From the NCBI GenBank assembly GCA_900544885.1, contig UQWU01000021.1, forward strand, positions 1 to 32,310: a stretch of DNA of 32,310 nt, in the 5' to 3' direction. The notes beneath the pieces are model-generated. The model made no database searches, was not told the DNA's origin, and worked only from the letters and a program-made list of their open reading frames with translations. This document shows, in pieces, positions 1 to 7,489 of the stretch; within the stretch, counting starts at the first letter, position 1, and each line of letters starts with the position of its first letter. The stretch is from an uncultured Phascolarctobacterium sp. (GTDB lineage: Bacteria; Bacillota; Negativicutes; Acidaminococcales; Acidaminococcaceae). The position numbers and the translations under genes are program-made.

Positions 1-43
1 ATTAAAGGTTTGTCGATAATGGGTAAATCTCTAATTTTTTGAA

Positions 44-52
44 TGCGATAAT
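44..52 (+). promoter_or_regulatory. Candidate extended -10 promoter for the flavodoxin-like gene
   Basis: The sequence TGCGATAAT fits an extended -10 element (TGn plus a GATAAT hexamer) about 30 bp before the start codon at 83. No convincing -35 hexamer is visible at 17 bp upstream, and the region left of position 1 is not available. Weak call. Confidence 0.3.
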
Positions 53-82
53 CTTCCTAAATTGCAATAAGGAGTTGAAGAT

Positions 83-613
83 ATGCAAGATTTTTTAATT
101 GTTTATGATAGTAAAACTGGTAATACAGAAAAAGTTGCCAGAGCTTTAGCTGAAGCAGCAGGTGAACGTGCTTGTTTAAATAAAGCTGATAATGAAGTTG
201 CGTGGGATGCTTTTGATGTAATTTTTGTTGGTTATTGGGTTGATAAAGGCGAGCCGAATGAAAAAATTAAGCATTTACTTCAAAATATACATGCCAAAAA
301 AATAGTTTTCTTTGAAACCTTAGGTGCAGCACCTGATAGTGAACATGCTCAGACTTGTTTTGCCAATGCTGGTAAATATTTAAGTTCGGACAATACAATT
401 TTGGGTACTTTAGCTATTCGCGGTGCAATAGACCCAGCCTTAATTGCTATGATGCGAAAAATGCCTGCAGGTAGTCCTCATGCACCTAGCAAAGAAAGCG
501 AGGCAAGATGGGCTGCAGCTGCTTCCCATCCCGATAATGAAGATTTGGCTAAAACTAGAGCTTATATGAAGCGTTTTATTAATATGTATGATAAGTTTTA
601 TAAGCATATATAA
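83..613 (+). CDS. Flavodoxin-like FMN protein (Flavodoxin_3-type domain)
   Basis: A 176-residue cytosolic protein with the flavodoxin phosphate-binding loop near the N terminus: residues 9-15 read DSKTGNT, directly after a hydrophobic first strand (FLIVY). The segment GYWVDKGEPN around residues 50-59 resembles the 'G(F/Y)W.DKG' stretch of the short flavodoxin-domain proteins of anaerobes (Pfam Flavodoxin_3). These bind FMN and shuttle electrons to an unknown partner. The start is an ATG with AAGGAG about 8 nt upstream. The C-terminal third is charged and helical and has no recognisable extra domain. The gene appears to stand alone, followed by a weak hairpin and the promoter of the next gene. 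The partner cannot be told from context. The flavodoxin fold is fairly safe; the exact role is unknown. Confidence 0.8.
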   Translation: MQDFLIVYDSKTGNTEKVARALAEAAGERACLNKADNEVAWDAFDVIFVGYWVDKGEPNEKIKHLLQNIHAKKIVFFETLGAAPDSEHAQTCFANAGKYLSSDNTILGTLAIRGAIDPALIAMMRKMPAGSPHAPSKESEARWAAAASHPDNEDLAKTRAYMKRFINMYDKFYKHI

Positions 614-614
614 A

Positions 615-652
615 AAATGGAGCCGTTATAATAAGCGACTCTATTATTTTTA
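615..652 (+). terminator. Weak hairpin with T-rich tail after the flavodoxin-like gene
   Basis: An imperfect inverted repeat (GAGcCG ... CGaCTC) with an AT-rich loop is followed by ATTATTTTT. Two mismatches weaken the stem, so this is only a possible terminator. Confidence 0.35.
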
Positions 653-715
653 GATAAAGTAACGAAAAGTAAAAAAATATATAATAATCTGTTATTTTTC
701 TTCTAAATGAATATG

Positions 716-724
716 TGGTATAAT
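716..724 (+). promoter_or_regulatory. Extended -10 promoter of the first acyltransferase gene
   Basis: TGGTATAAT is a perfect extended -10 (TGn-TATAAT) 72 bp before the chosen start at 796. The -35 region is only T-rich, as is usual for extended -10 promoters. Confidence 0.5.
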
Positions 725-795
725 TTTATTTAGAAACATATGAATATCTATTCCTGTAATAAGAAATTTTAATATTGGAGAAAGAAGATGTATAT

Positions 796-1893
796 ATGAG
801 TATTACTTTGGTATTAAGAGGATTTGTTGTTTTAGGTGTTATTTTGATGCATACAACGTGGTATTTCAGTCATACTCGTGCTGAATCGTGGGTAACGTTG
901 TCGGAAATGGTGTTGGATATTATTTCTTTATTTGCAGTACCCTTGGTCATGTTTGTGTCCGGCTATATGTTTATCAGTCATAATGGGCATGCAGATCATT
1001 ACAAATGGCCGTTTTTTAAGAAGATGTTTTTGTCAGTATTTGCACCATATGTATTGTTTTCACTATTGTATGTCGGCGGTGCTTATCTTTTTGCCAATCA
1101 TGGATATAGTCTGCATAAGGTAATTTATTTATTAGCTACTGGTAGTAGTGCTGTACACATGGGTTTTTTTAGGGCATTATTTGGCTTTTATGTTATTTAT
1201 CCGTTGCTTCTACGTTATTTCAATAATTGTCGTATGAAAAATAGATTACCGAGTTTTTTTATTCAAATGATTTTTTTGCAGGTAGGATGGAAGATATTAA
1301 ATAATATTGTTTTTACTGATCAATATGTTTTATTTTTGATTGGTACAACGACATTTTTACGTTATATTGCTTATTTTACTTTTGGTATGGCAGCAGCAAC
1401 TTATTATAAACAGTTATTACTTTGGTTAGATTGTAATCATGGTATTATTGTTGGATTATTTGTCATATCTTTGCCAGCAGTTATTGTTTGCTGGATTGCT
1501 AAATATTATTGGCATAGTTATCATTTTCTGGACTTTGTATGTTTTCCGTTAAATCTTGTTTTGTATACGATTACTATAGCTATGCTTTTCCGTCATGCCC
1601 ATACATTAGAGGCACAGGATAGCCTGAGCAAGCGCTTTATTATGTATTTAGGAAATTATTCCTTTGGTATTTTTCTGATTCATATTGTCTTTATGTATTT
1701 AGGAGATAGATTACTGACTTATATGCATATTACTCCTGTACAGGTATATTTCTATCCCTTGCTGTTTGTAATTATGCTGAGCTTGAGTCTGCTTTCTATG
1801 GAGTTGCTCACAAAGATTTCTTGGAGCCATTATTTAGTTGGTAATGTCGGTAAGGTGAGCTGTCATAAGCATAATGAAAAATTTTCTGAATAG
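796..1893 (+). CDS. Membrane acyltransferase, acyltransferase 3 family
   Basis: A 365-residue integral membrane protein with about ten hydrophobic segments. The family's N-terminal signature, an Arg at the start of the first membrane segment followed about ten residues later by His, is visible as LRGFVVLGVILMH. It also has the later 'GNYSFGIFLIHIVFM' segment typical of the C-terminal helices of acyltransferase 3 proteins. Members transfer acyl groups to sugars of exported polysaccharides, peptidoglycan or lipids at the cytoplasmic membrane; the substrate is unknown here. I chose ATG at 796: GGAGAAAGAAG lies 8 nt upstream, whereas an upstream in-frame TTG at 775 overlaps that ribosome binding site. 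A strong terminator follows, so the gene is probably monocistronic. Confidence 0.8.
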   Translation: MSITLVLRGFVVLGVILMHTTWYFSHTRAESWVTLSEMVLDIISLFAVPLVMFVSGYMFISHNGHADHYKWPFFKKMFLSVFAPYVLFSLLYVGGAYLFANHGYSLHKVIYLLATGSSAVHMGFFRALFGFYVIYPLLLRYFNNCRMKNRLPSFFIQMIFLQVGWKILNNIVFTDQYVLFLIGTTTFLRYIAYFTFGMAAATYYKQLLLWLDCNHGIIVGLFVISLPAVIVCWIAKYYWHSYHFLDFVCFPLNLVLYTITIAMLFRHAHTLEAQDSLSKRFIMYLGNYSFGIFLIHIVFMYLGDRLLTYMHITPVQVYFYPLLFVIMLSLSLLSMELLTKISWSHYLVGNVGKVSCHKHNEKFSE

Positions 1894-1946
1894 GAATTAT
1901 TCTGATTTTATTAAAATTAAATAAAAATATATTCAGTTACCATATA

Positions 1947-1995
1947 AAATATACCGATTTTGCATAACTTATATGTAAAATCGGTATATTTGCAT
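1947..1995 (+). terminator. Rho-independent terminator (perfect 15-bp stem)
   Basis: AAATATACCGATTTT at 1947-1961 pairs perfectly with AAAATCGGTATATTT at 1977-1991 across a 15-nt loop that can pair a little further. The right arm ends in T residues. It separates the two acyltransferase genes. Confidence 0.7.
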
Positions 1996-2098
1996 TATTG
2001 CTTTTAACTAAAGAAAAGCTTATATTATAGAAAAGGAGGAATATGAAATATTCTTCAAGGGAATTTTTTGCTAAATAACAAGAAGCGAGGTAGTAAAT

Positions 2099-2878
2099 AT
2101 GAATCTGATGGTTAACAATTTATTAGGTATTAATTCTCAAGCTAAAAACCGTTTTTTGTTTATGGATTTATGGCGCATTTTGGCCATAGTAAATATGTTG
2201 ATATATCAGATTTGTTATACAATTTATATTTTGCAGGGACAAGATCCTTCTTGGCTGGTGAATCCGTGGGTACAATTATGGCAGAAATATATTGTTGCTT
2301 CTTTTATTATTTTATCCGGGATGGCTTTATCTTTGGGAAAAAATAATTTAGTGCGTGCAGGCAGATTCATCGTCTTAGGCATATTTATTTCTGTATTAAG
2401 CTACTTTTTTGCACCACAGCAACCTCATTATTACGGTATTTTAATGTTTCTAGGTATAGCGATAGCGGCCTTGACACCTGTGCTTTGGTGGTTTAAGAAG
2501 GCTCCTGCTTCTTGTGGGTTGATTCTTTCCAGTATTGGTTATGAGTTGACGCGTCATCTTTCTAATCAGGTTATTATGTGGCAGGGAAAGATTATCGCTA
2601 ATTTACCTGATTGGTTGTATGGCAGTTGGAATGCTTGGTTAGGTATGCCGCCTAAGGATTTTATCTCTATCAATTATGTACCGGTTCTGCCTAATATTTT
2701 TCTCTTTTTAGTAGGCCTTTATCTTCTGCGCTTTTTACAAGAGCATCAAGCAGGACAAAAATATTTAAAAATCAGTAATAATAAATCTTTGGCATATTTG
2801 AGCAGTAGCAGTTTGTTGATTTATCTTTTGCAGCAGCCATTGATTTTCTTGGGTTTAGAAATTAAGAAGTTTTTATGA
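2099..2878 (+). CDS. DUF1624/HGSNAT-like membrane protein, possibly degenerate acyltransferase
   Basis: A 259-residue protein with about seven membrane segments. Its layout matches the heparan-alpha-glucosaminide N-acetyltransferase catalytic family (DUF1624): an N-terminal 'RFLFMDLWRILAIVNML' segment, then 'FIILSGMALSLGKN', then a helix ending in 'YYGILMFLGIA', close to the family's 'GILH.LG' stretch. Proteins of this family acetylate sugars using acetyl-CoA across a membrane. What is odd is that the usual 'RG' of helix 1 reads RI, and the His normally found a few residues later reads Gln (LIYQICY), so transferase activity is doubtful. The start at 2099 has a fair ribosome binding site (GCGAGG); a stronger AGGAGG lies at 2034-2039 but precedes an 11-codon ORF. 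It lies downstream of another acyltransferase gene but behind its own terminator. Confidence 0.65.
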   Translation: MNLMVNNLLGINSQAKNRFLFMDLWRILAIVNMLIYQICYTIYILQGQDPSWLVNPWVQLWQKYIVASFIILSGMALSLGKNNLVRAGRFIVLGIFISVLSYFFAPQQPHYYGILMFLGIAIAALTPVLWWFKKAPASCGLILSSIGYELTRHLSNQVIMWQGKIIANLPDWLYGSWNAWLGMPPKDFISINYVPVLPNIFLFLVGLYLLRFLQEHQAGQKYLKISNNKSLAYLSSSSLLIYLLQQPLIFLGLEIKKFL

Positions 2879-2920
2879 TAGAAAGTCCAATGCTCCCCTT
2901 TTCCTAGCTTGTAAAGCTAA

Positions 2921-2970
2921 AAAATAGTCCTTCTCTGAACACGTCATCGGAGAAGGACTATTTTATTTTC
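2921..2970. terminator. Bidirectional terminator between convergent genes
   Basis: AAAATAGTCCTTCTC at 2921-2935 pairs perfectly with GAGAAGGACTATTTT at 2950-2964 (15 bp). T runs follow on both strands, so it can end the membrane-protein gene on the plus strand and the LysR gene on the minus strand. A second small hairpin, TAGCTT-gta-AAGCTA, sits just upstream at 2905-2919. Confidence 0.8.
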
Positions 2971-2977
2971 TGTTTAT

Positions 2978-3916
2978 TTACAGAGCGTCATGTTTTAAAA
3001 TTTCATCAAGATTGCAAACCTGTTGAGATCCGCGGGTACGTGCGTAAAATTTCAGAAAATGCTGTGCAGTGATAGAAAGAGGTCTGTCTTTGACCTTGAC
3101 AACTGTTTTGCAGATATCAGTGTCGGTGTCTAAATCAGCAATTTTTTTGACGACGAAGGAATCGCCCAGTTCTTCACCAGGCTCTACAGGTACTATGGCA
3201 ATAGCGGCTTTTACACGGGCCCATTCCATGGCAGTACTACGTGTGGTGCTGGTGCAGACAACACGGGGAACTATAGATTCCTGTGCACAGCCTTGTAAAA
3301 AGGCATCTGCAGAACCTGAGGTAAGGCTGAGAGGTACATTTTCTAGGTCTTTTAAGGTTACATAATCACGATCATTTTCTAAAAAGACAGAATCTTTATG
3401 ATATACTGCTGCCATTTCTTCTTTGCGGTAGAAAAGGACATCAAAGTTATCTTGATGATTAACAGGTACGCTTAAAATACCAAGCTCGGTGATACCATTT
3501 AAAAGCTGCTGCGTTTGTTCAGCAATGCTTGCTTCATAAAGCTCGCATTTGATATTAGGATAGAGCTGGCAGAAGCCTTTTAATGAAGACTCAATGAATA
3601 ATGAGGAGCGAGAGTTGGCGATGCTGAAACGCAGTGTACCTATAACGCCGCCTATAATATTTTCGATTTCAGCCTTTGCTAAATCCTCAAGGGAGCAGAT
3701 ATATTTTGCTTTTTGATATAGAACATGACCAGCATCGGTTAAGAGAATCTGACGGCTACCGCGTTGTGTAATAATCAATTTAGTACCGAAGTAATTTTCC
3801 AGGTTTCGTAATTGTTTACTTAATGCAGGTTGGGCGATATGTACAAAATCTGCTGCGCCGGTAAAGCTGCCTGCTTCAACGATAGCCAGGAAGTTACGAT
3901 AGTTTTCTAACTCCAT
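2978..3916 (-). CDS. LysR-family transcriptional regulator
   Basis: A 312-residue regulator. Residues 1-60 form the winged helix-turn-helix typical of LysR proteins: MELENYRNFLAIVEAGSF, then AAxxxHIAQPALSKQLRNLE, and further on LLTDAGHVLYQKA. The remainder matches the periplasmic-binding-like co-inducer domain in length. The start at 3916 is set by AAGGAGG nine nt upstream; an in-frame upstream start would lie before this site. A TTGAAT-17-TACACT promoter on the minus strand precedes it. The divergent neighbours are a small gene at 4196 and, beyond it, an anion transporter. LysR proteins often control a divergent target, so regulation of that small gene or of the transporter is a reasonable guess but is not shown. 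The co-inducer is unknown. Confidence 0.9.
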   Translation of the reverse strand: MELENYRNFLAIVEAGSFTGAADFVHIAQPALSKQLRNLENYFGTKLIITQRGSRQILLTDAGHVLYQKAKYICSLEDLAKAEIENIIGGVIGTLRFSIANSRSSLFIESSLKGFCQLYPNIKCELYEASIAEQTQQLLNGITELGILSVPVNHQDNFDVLFYRKEEMAAVYHKDSVFLENDRDYVTLKDLENVPLSLTSGSADAFLQGCAQESIVPRVVCTSTTRSTAMEWARVKAAIAIVPVEPGEELGDSFVVKKIADLDTDTDICKTVVKVKDRPLSITAQHFLKFYARTRGSQQVCNLDEILKHDAL

Positions 3917-3978
3917 ATAAAACAACCTCCTTAACAAATAAATCAACAAATAGTATAAAATATCAAATGTTTTAATTC

Positions 3979-4007
3979 AGTGTATCATATAAAAAAGCAT
4001 AATTCAA
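3979..4007 (-). promoter_or_regulatory. Promoter of the LysR gene
   Basis: Read on the minus strand: TTGAAT, a 17-bp spacer, then TACACT, about 63 bp before the start codon. Confidence 0.5.
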
Positions 4008-4074
4008 TAACCTAAGGAAATTCAATTTTATAAAAAACTGTAGTCTATATCAATATAACTTTTAGTGATAATTA

Positions 4075-4120
4075 TCATTCCTTTTAGGTATTTTTCTTAA
4101 TAAGTAATATGAGGTATAAT
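4075..4120 (+). promoter_or_regulatory. Promoter P1 of the first small KVFPH gene, with a conserved upstream block
   Basis: A TATAAT -10 hexamer at 4115-4120 has no good -35 hexamer. Instead a 21-bp block at 4075-4095 is repeated with two differences at 4615-4635, at exactly the same distance from its own TATAAT. This is consistent with an activator site covering roughly -52 to -32. Confidence 0.6.
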
Positions 4121-4195
4121 GATTTCAACAAAGGGAACGAACTTTGTTAGGTGTTGAATGACTGAAGTGAAAAGTTGAAAAGGAGCAGTATTATC

Positions 4196-4387
4196 ATGGA
4201 AGAATTAACTAAAGAAAGAAATGAAGCTTTAAATAACGAATCTTCTATTTATAATTATTTATTTCAAAAACGTTACTATGCAGCGAAGGTTTTTCCGCAT
4301 TGCGGTCAAGATGCTTCCGGCTATATTAAACGTGTTCAAGGTGCTAAATTAAGCGATGAAGCTGTAAAAGCACTGAGAAGAGGCTAA
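4196..4387 (+). CDS. Small KVFPHxGxD protein A, function unknown
   Basis: A 63-residue charged, soluble protein that I do not recognise. ATG at 4196 is chosen because AAAAGGAG lies 10 nt upstream; an upstream in-frame TTG at 4175 overlaps that site. The first half is predicted helical and acidic, followed by RYYAAKVFPHCGQDASGYI and a short basic helix at the C terminus. Protein B (4712-4921) shares YYxA followed by KVFPHxGxD, differing in the residues between and after. The two promoters are also related, so this looks like an old duplication of promoter plus gene. There is no signal peptide, membrane segment or CxxC pair. It could be a small regulator or an accessory protein; no function can be assigned. 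Confidence 0.75.
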   Translation: MEELTKERNEALNNESSIYNYLFQKRYYAAKVFPHCGQDASGYIKRVQGAKLSDEAVKALRRG

Positions 4388-4392
4388 GACTT

Positions 4393-4479
4393 ATGGGAAT
4401 CTTAGTCAGCCTTAATCAATGGGTTAAAGAGTTAGAGAAAGAAATTAGTTGGAGATATTTCAGAAGTATCTTGTTATAA
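4393..4479 (+). CDS. Candidate 28-residue ORF after small protein A
   Basis: An ATG five bases after the stop of small protein A opens 28 codons (MGILVSLNQWVKELEKEISW and eight more) ending at TAA 4477. It is amphipathic with a basic end. The only ribosome-binding signal is AGAGGC inside the preceding stop region, so it would depend on translational coupling. It may be chance. A terminator follows directly. Confidence 0.25.
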   Translation: MGILVSLNQWVKELEKEISWRYFRSILL

Positions 4480-4497
4480 ATTACATTGAAGATGAAA

Positions 4498-4563
4498 TAA
4501 ACCAGCGCATAAAAAGATGTTGTTAAATTCTCCTTGTACATCTTTTATGAGCTGGTTTTTATT
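4498..4563 (+). terminator. Terminator after the first small gene
   Basis: AAACCAGC at the left pairs with GCTGGTTT at the right. An inner stem of about 12 bp (CATAAAAAGATGT with ACATCTTTTATG, one bulge) gives a long hairpin followed by TTTTTATT. Confidence 0.75.
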
Positions 4564-4614
4564 CGTGTTTTTCACTTATAATATTTACTAAATTATAATA
4601 AAACAATATAACTT

Positions 4615-4660
4615 TCATTCCTATTAGATATTTTTATTATTTGGGAATATATTGTATAAT
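4615..4660 (+). promoter_or_regulatory. Promoter P2 of small gene B and the SLC13 transporter
   Basis: TATAAT at 4655-4660 is preceded at the same 20-bp distance as in P1 by the 21-bp block 4615-4635, which matches 4075-4095 in 19 of 21 positions. The -35 hexamer is again poor. Confidence 0.6.
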
Positions 4661-4711
4661 CGTTCATGGTTAAAGGAACTCTCAAACATGATATGGAAAG
4701 GAGACGATAAC

Positions 4712-4921
4712 ATGGAAATGGCTTTAATAATGGATGAAGATGATGAAAAAGAAGCAAGTAAGATTCGAGAGTACCTAAAACAGGTGGATAAAAAATTCTA
4801 TTATCGTGCTATTGAAAATCGTAAAAAGGAAGGAAAAGTTTTTCCTCATCGTGGTGAAGACGGTAAGTTATTTATCAATACTTTTCAATATGTAAATCTT
4901 TTTAAAAATAAGAAAAAATAA
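4712..4921 (+). CDS. Small KVFPHxGxD protein B, function unknown
   Basis: A 69-residue, strongly charged protein that I do not recognise. It has an acidic N-terminal stretch (MDEDDEKEASKI), then basic segments around FYYRAIENRKKEGKVFPHRG, and a lysine-rich end. It shares the YYxA and KVFPHxGxD elements with protein A. ATG at 4712 follows AAAGGAG by 8 nt; an in-frame TTG at 4652 lies inside the -10 region and can be ignored. Only 20 nt separate its stop from the SLC13 transporter start, so the two are very probably co-transcribed from promoter P2. The pairing suggests a role linked to that transporter or its substrate, which is an inference only. Confidence 0.75.
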   Translation: MEMALIMDEDDEKEASKIREYLKQVDKKFYYRAIENRKKEGKVFPHRGEDGKLFINTFQYVNLFKNKKK

Positions 4922-4941
4922 ATAATGGAGGTAGAAAAGAT

Positions 4942-6216
4942 ATGTCACCAGCAATTAAATGCTTAATTCTTTTAGCAGTAGTTGCCCTTTTATTTGTAAC
5001 TGAAATGATTCCTTTGGCCATGACAGCAGTTTTAGCTGCGATTGCCTGCAGTGTATTGGGTTTGGTACCTGAAAACCAAATTTTCTTAGGTTTGGCAGAT
5101 TCTACCGTAGTTCTGTTCGGTGGTATGTTTGTAGTAGGTGCCGCAATGTTTTACACAGGCTTGGCACAAAAAATTGGCGGTGCAGTAGTAAAACTGTTTG
5201 GTAAAGGCGAAAACAGCTTAATGTTCGGCATCATGGTTATCGCAGCAATTATGTCTGCATTCTTGTCTAATACCGGTACTACTGCTTGCCTGATTCCTGT
5301 TGTTATGGGTATCTGTGCTAACGCTCGTCTGTCCGCTTCCCGCGAATTGATGCCGTTGGCTTTCGCTGCTGGTCTTGGTGGTACCATTACTTTGATTGGT
5401 ACTCCTCCGAACATTCTGGCTAACGTTGCTTTAAAAGCAGCCGGTTTGGAACATTTACAATTTGGTTTCTTTGAATATGCTTACATCGGTATTCCTATTA
5501 CTGTAGCAGGTATTTTGTACATGATGTTCATCGGTAAATACTTCCTGCCTGATGATTTGGCACAAGAAGTTGCTGAAGTAGAACAAGAATTTGATGCTGC
5601 TGCTACTAGCCCGAAAAAACAAGTTATCTGCGGTATTATCATGACCGGTGTTATTTTATGCATGGCTACCAGCCTTGTACCGTTGGAATTAGCGGCTGTT
5701 GTCGGAGCGGTATTGTGCGTATTGACAGGCTGCATCACTGAAAAACAAGCCTATAATTCCATCGACTGGGTAACCATTTTCTTGTTCGCAGGTATGATTC
5801 CTGTAGCAAATGCAATGAACAGCAGCGGTGCAGGCAAATTAATTGCCGAAGTAACTGTAAACATGATGGGCGGCGATCCTTCTCCGTATCTGGTAACTGC
5901 AGTACTGTTCTGTTTGGCAGTTGTGCTGACTCAGTTCATGTCCAACACTGCTTCTAAAGCTTTGTTGTGCCCTGTAGGTATTGCACTGTCCACTCAAATG
6001 GGTGCTTCCCCGAAAGCAGTTCTGATGGCAATTTTGATTGCATCCAGCTGTGCTTTTGCATCTCCTGTAGGTACTCCTCCGAACACCTTGGTACTTGGCC
6101 CTGGTAAATATAAATTTATGGATTATGTAAAATGCGGTTCCGGTTTAGTTGCAGTATGCCTGTTAGTTTCTATCGCAGTAATTCCTGTAGTATGGCCGTT
6201 CTTCCCCGCTCAATAA
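4942..6216 (+). CDS. SLC13/DASS-type anion:sodium symporter, probably di- or tricarboxylate
   Basis: A 424-residue permease with about eleven hydrophobic segments and two inverted half-repeats. Each half carries the Ser-Asn-Thr signature of the divalent anion:sodium symporter family: S109-N110-T111 (SNTGTTA) and S334-N335-T336 (SNTASKA). Each is followed by a GTPPN motif (around residues 154 and 377). In VcINDY-type transporters these SNT loops contact the carboxylate and the sodium ions. Proteins of this family in anaerobes take up succinate, fumarate, malate or citrate. The substrate here is not determined, although a dicarboxylate would suit a succinate-using Negativicute. It is somewhat shorter than typical DASS members. 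ATG 4942 has GGAGGT 10 nt upstream. It is co-transcribed with small protein B. Confidence 0.85.
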   Translation: MSPAIKCLILLAVVALLFVTEMIPLAMTAVLAAIACSVLGLVPENQIFLGLADSTVVLFGGMFVVGAAMFYTGLAQKIGGAVVKLFGKGENSLMFGIMVIAAIMSAFLSNTGTTACLIPVVMGICANARLSASRELMPLAFAAGLGGTITLIGTPPNILANVALKAAGLEHLQFGFFEYAYIGIPITVAGILYMMFIGKYFLPDDLAQEVAEVEQEFDAAATSPKKQVICGIIMTGVILCMATSLVPLELAAVVGAVLCVLTGCITEKQAYNSIDWVTIFLFAGMIPVANAMNSSGAGKLIAEVTVNMMGGDPSPYLVTAVLFCLAVVLTQFMSNTASKALLCPVGIALSTQMGASPKAVLMAILIASSCAFASPVGTPPNTLVLGPGKYKFMDYVKCGSGLVAVCLLVSIAVIPVVWPFFPAQ

Positions 6217-6350
6217 GATAGCATTTCCTCTTTAAATTTTTTATAAATCTCAAAACAATCTTACACACTTGCTTGGACAAATAAATAGATAATTTCCTAT
6301 TCTTTATGTAGATGCTTAGGGGACATTGGCAAATATGTAGAGAAAATAGA

Positions 6351-6392
6351 AAAACACCCTTCGATTAAGTGGGATTAATCGAAGGGTGTTTT
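6351..6392. terminator. Bidirectional terminator, perfect 18-bp stem
   Basis: The 18-nt arms 6351-6368 and 6375-6392 pair perfectly across a 6-nt loop (GTGGGA). A and T runs flank both sides, so it serves the SLC13 gene and the convergent azlD gene. The 130 bp to its left (6217-6350) show no gene. Confidence 0.85.
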
Positions 6393-6396
6393 ATGT

Positions 6397-6726
6397 TTAT
6401 ACGAAAACATATTGGAGTAAGCACATATAAAAGAACGTACTAAGCAGAATTGTCAACAACAGCTTTTTGACGAAGATTTGTAAAAGTACGACCGAAAGTA
6501 GTGCTAATGCTTCTGGTAGTCCATGTGGTGGAGCAGTTAGTTCGGTATTCTTTAACGTATAGATGACCAGCATTCCCATAACTGCAGGCGGTAATATTCT
6601 GCCGAGAAAAGAAATTAATGGGGGAATATGGTCATGGGAGGGGAAAATCAGGAACGGTAAGAAGCGTGTGAGCATAGTACCGAGAACAACAACGGTAATA
6701 GTAATAATTTCTTCTGTTACGGTCAT
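6397..6726 (-). CDS. azlD: AzlD-type branched-chain amino acid exporter, small subunit
   Basis: A 109-residue, four-helix membrane protein of the AzlD family. The conserved N-terminal TRFLPFLIF and the PPAVMGMLVIY segment in the middle are typical. AzlC and AzlD together form an exporter for branched-chain amino acids or their analogues in the cytoplasmic membrane. The start codon overlaps the stop of azlC by four bases (ATGA), indicating tight translational coupling, and AAGGAGG lies inside the end of azlC. The substrate in this organism is not known. Confidence 0.9.
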   Translation of the reverse strand: MTVTEEIITITVVVLGTMLTRFLPFLIFPSHDHIPPLISFLGRILPPAVMGMLVIYTLKNTELTAPPHGLPEALALLSVVLLQIFVKKLLLTILLSTFFYMCLLQYVFV

Positions 6727-7415
6727 GCTTTTTTACCTCCTTGATAATAAACGAAAATAAATAATGCCAGCATGATAAGCATACTAGGCATCATAAAGCT
6801 TTCAGGTCCCAAAAGAGTAATACAGAAAAGCGGAACAATAATACCTACTAAAGCAGCAGTATGTTTTTCACTTTTTTGCCATTGGCTGACAAAAACAGAC
6901 GCGAACAAGGCTGTTAAGGCAAAATCCAGACCTTTGGTATTGATGTGAATAATATTACCTAAAAGAGCACCTGCTGTTGCACCGACTACCCAATAAATTT
7001 GGTTTAATAAAGTAACGAAGGTCATGAACCAGCCTTTATCAATATCATTCGGGATGTTGGCATTACAGTTGATGGCAAAGGTTTCGTCACACATACCGAA
7101 AATCAAGAAAAATTTTTTCCAACCGGTATTGTTGAATTTTTCTAGCATAGAAATACCGTAGAAAAGGTGACGAAAATTAATCATTAACGTTAGGAGAAAA
7201 CAATACAGAGGATCAAAAGGGCCAAGCAGCATGGGTACTAAAATAAACTCCATGGAGCCTGCAAAAACTAAAGCACTGGTGAAAAAAGGATACCAGGGAG
7301 AAAATCCTTTGCTGCAACAATAAAAACCATAAGAAATGCCTAAAAAAAGAAACGCTGCGGCAATTGGCAGCGTTAATGGCATTGCTACTTTAAAAGCAGC
7401 TTTATATTTATTCAT
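6723..7415 (-). CDS. azlC: AzlC-type branched-chain amino acid exporter, large subunit
   Basis: A 230-residue membrane protein with six to seven hydrophobic segments. AzlC features are present: an N-terminal 'FLFLGISYGF', the 'FAGSMEFILVPML' segment near residue 50, and 'INFRHLFYGISM' near residue 80, close to the family's 'N.RH..Y..S' motif, followed by 'DETFAI'. It pairs with the overlapping azlD gene. A TTGACA-17-TACAAT promoter that overlaps the stop codon of the upstream lacI-type gene can drive this two-gene operon by itself, although read-through from that gene is also possible because no terminator lies between. Confidence 0.92.
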   Translation of the reverse strand: MNKYKAAFKVAMPLTLPIAAAFLFLGISYGFYCCSKGFSPWYPFFTSALVFAGSMEFILVPMLLGPFDPLYCFLLTLMINFRHLFYGISMLEKFNNTGWKKFFLIFGMCDETFAINCNANIPNDIDKGWFMTFVTLLNQIYWVVGATAGALLGNIIHINTKGLDFALTALFASVFVSQWQKSEKHTAALVGIIVPLFCITLLGPESFMMPSMLIMLALFIFVYYQGGKKA

Positions 7416-7460
7416 GTCACTTTACCTGCACTTTGCTAAATTTTCTTGTAGTGTAGGTAT

Positions 7461-7489
7461 ATTGTAAAGGAAAGCATAATATGTGTCAA
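7461..7489 (-). promoter_or_regulatory. Near-consensus sigma-70 promoter of azlCD
   Basis: On the minus strand: TTGACA (7484-7489), a 17-bp spacer, then TACAAT (7461-7466). The -35 hexamer overlaps the stop codon of the lacI-type gene. Confidence 0.75.

Noticed and set aside
775..795. Longer acyltransferase start at TTG 775
   Set aside because: The codon overlaps the GGAG ribosome binding site that serves ATG 796.
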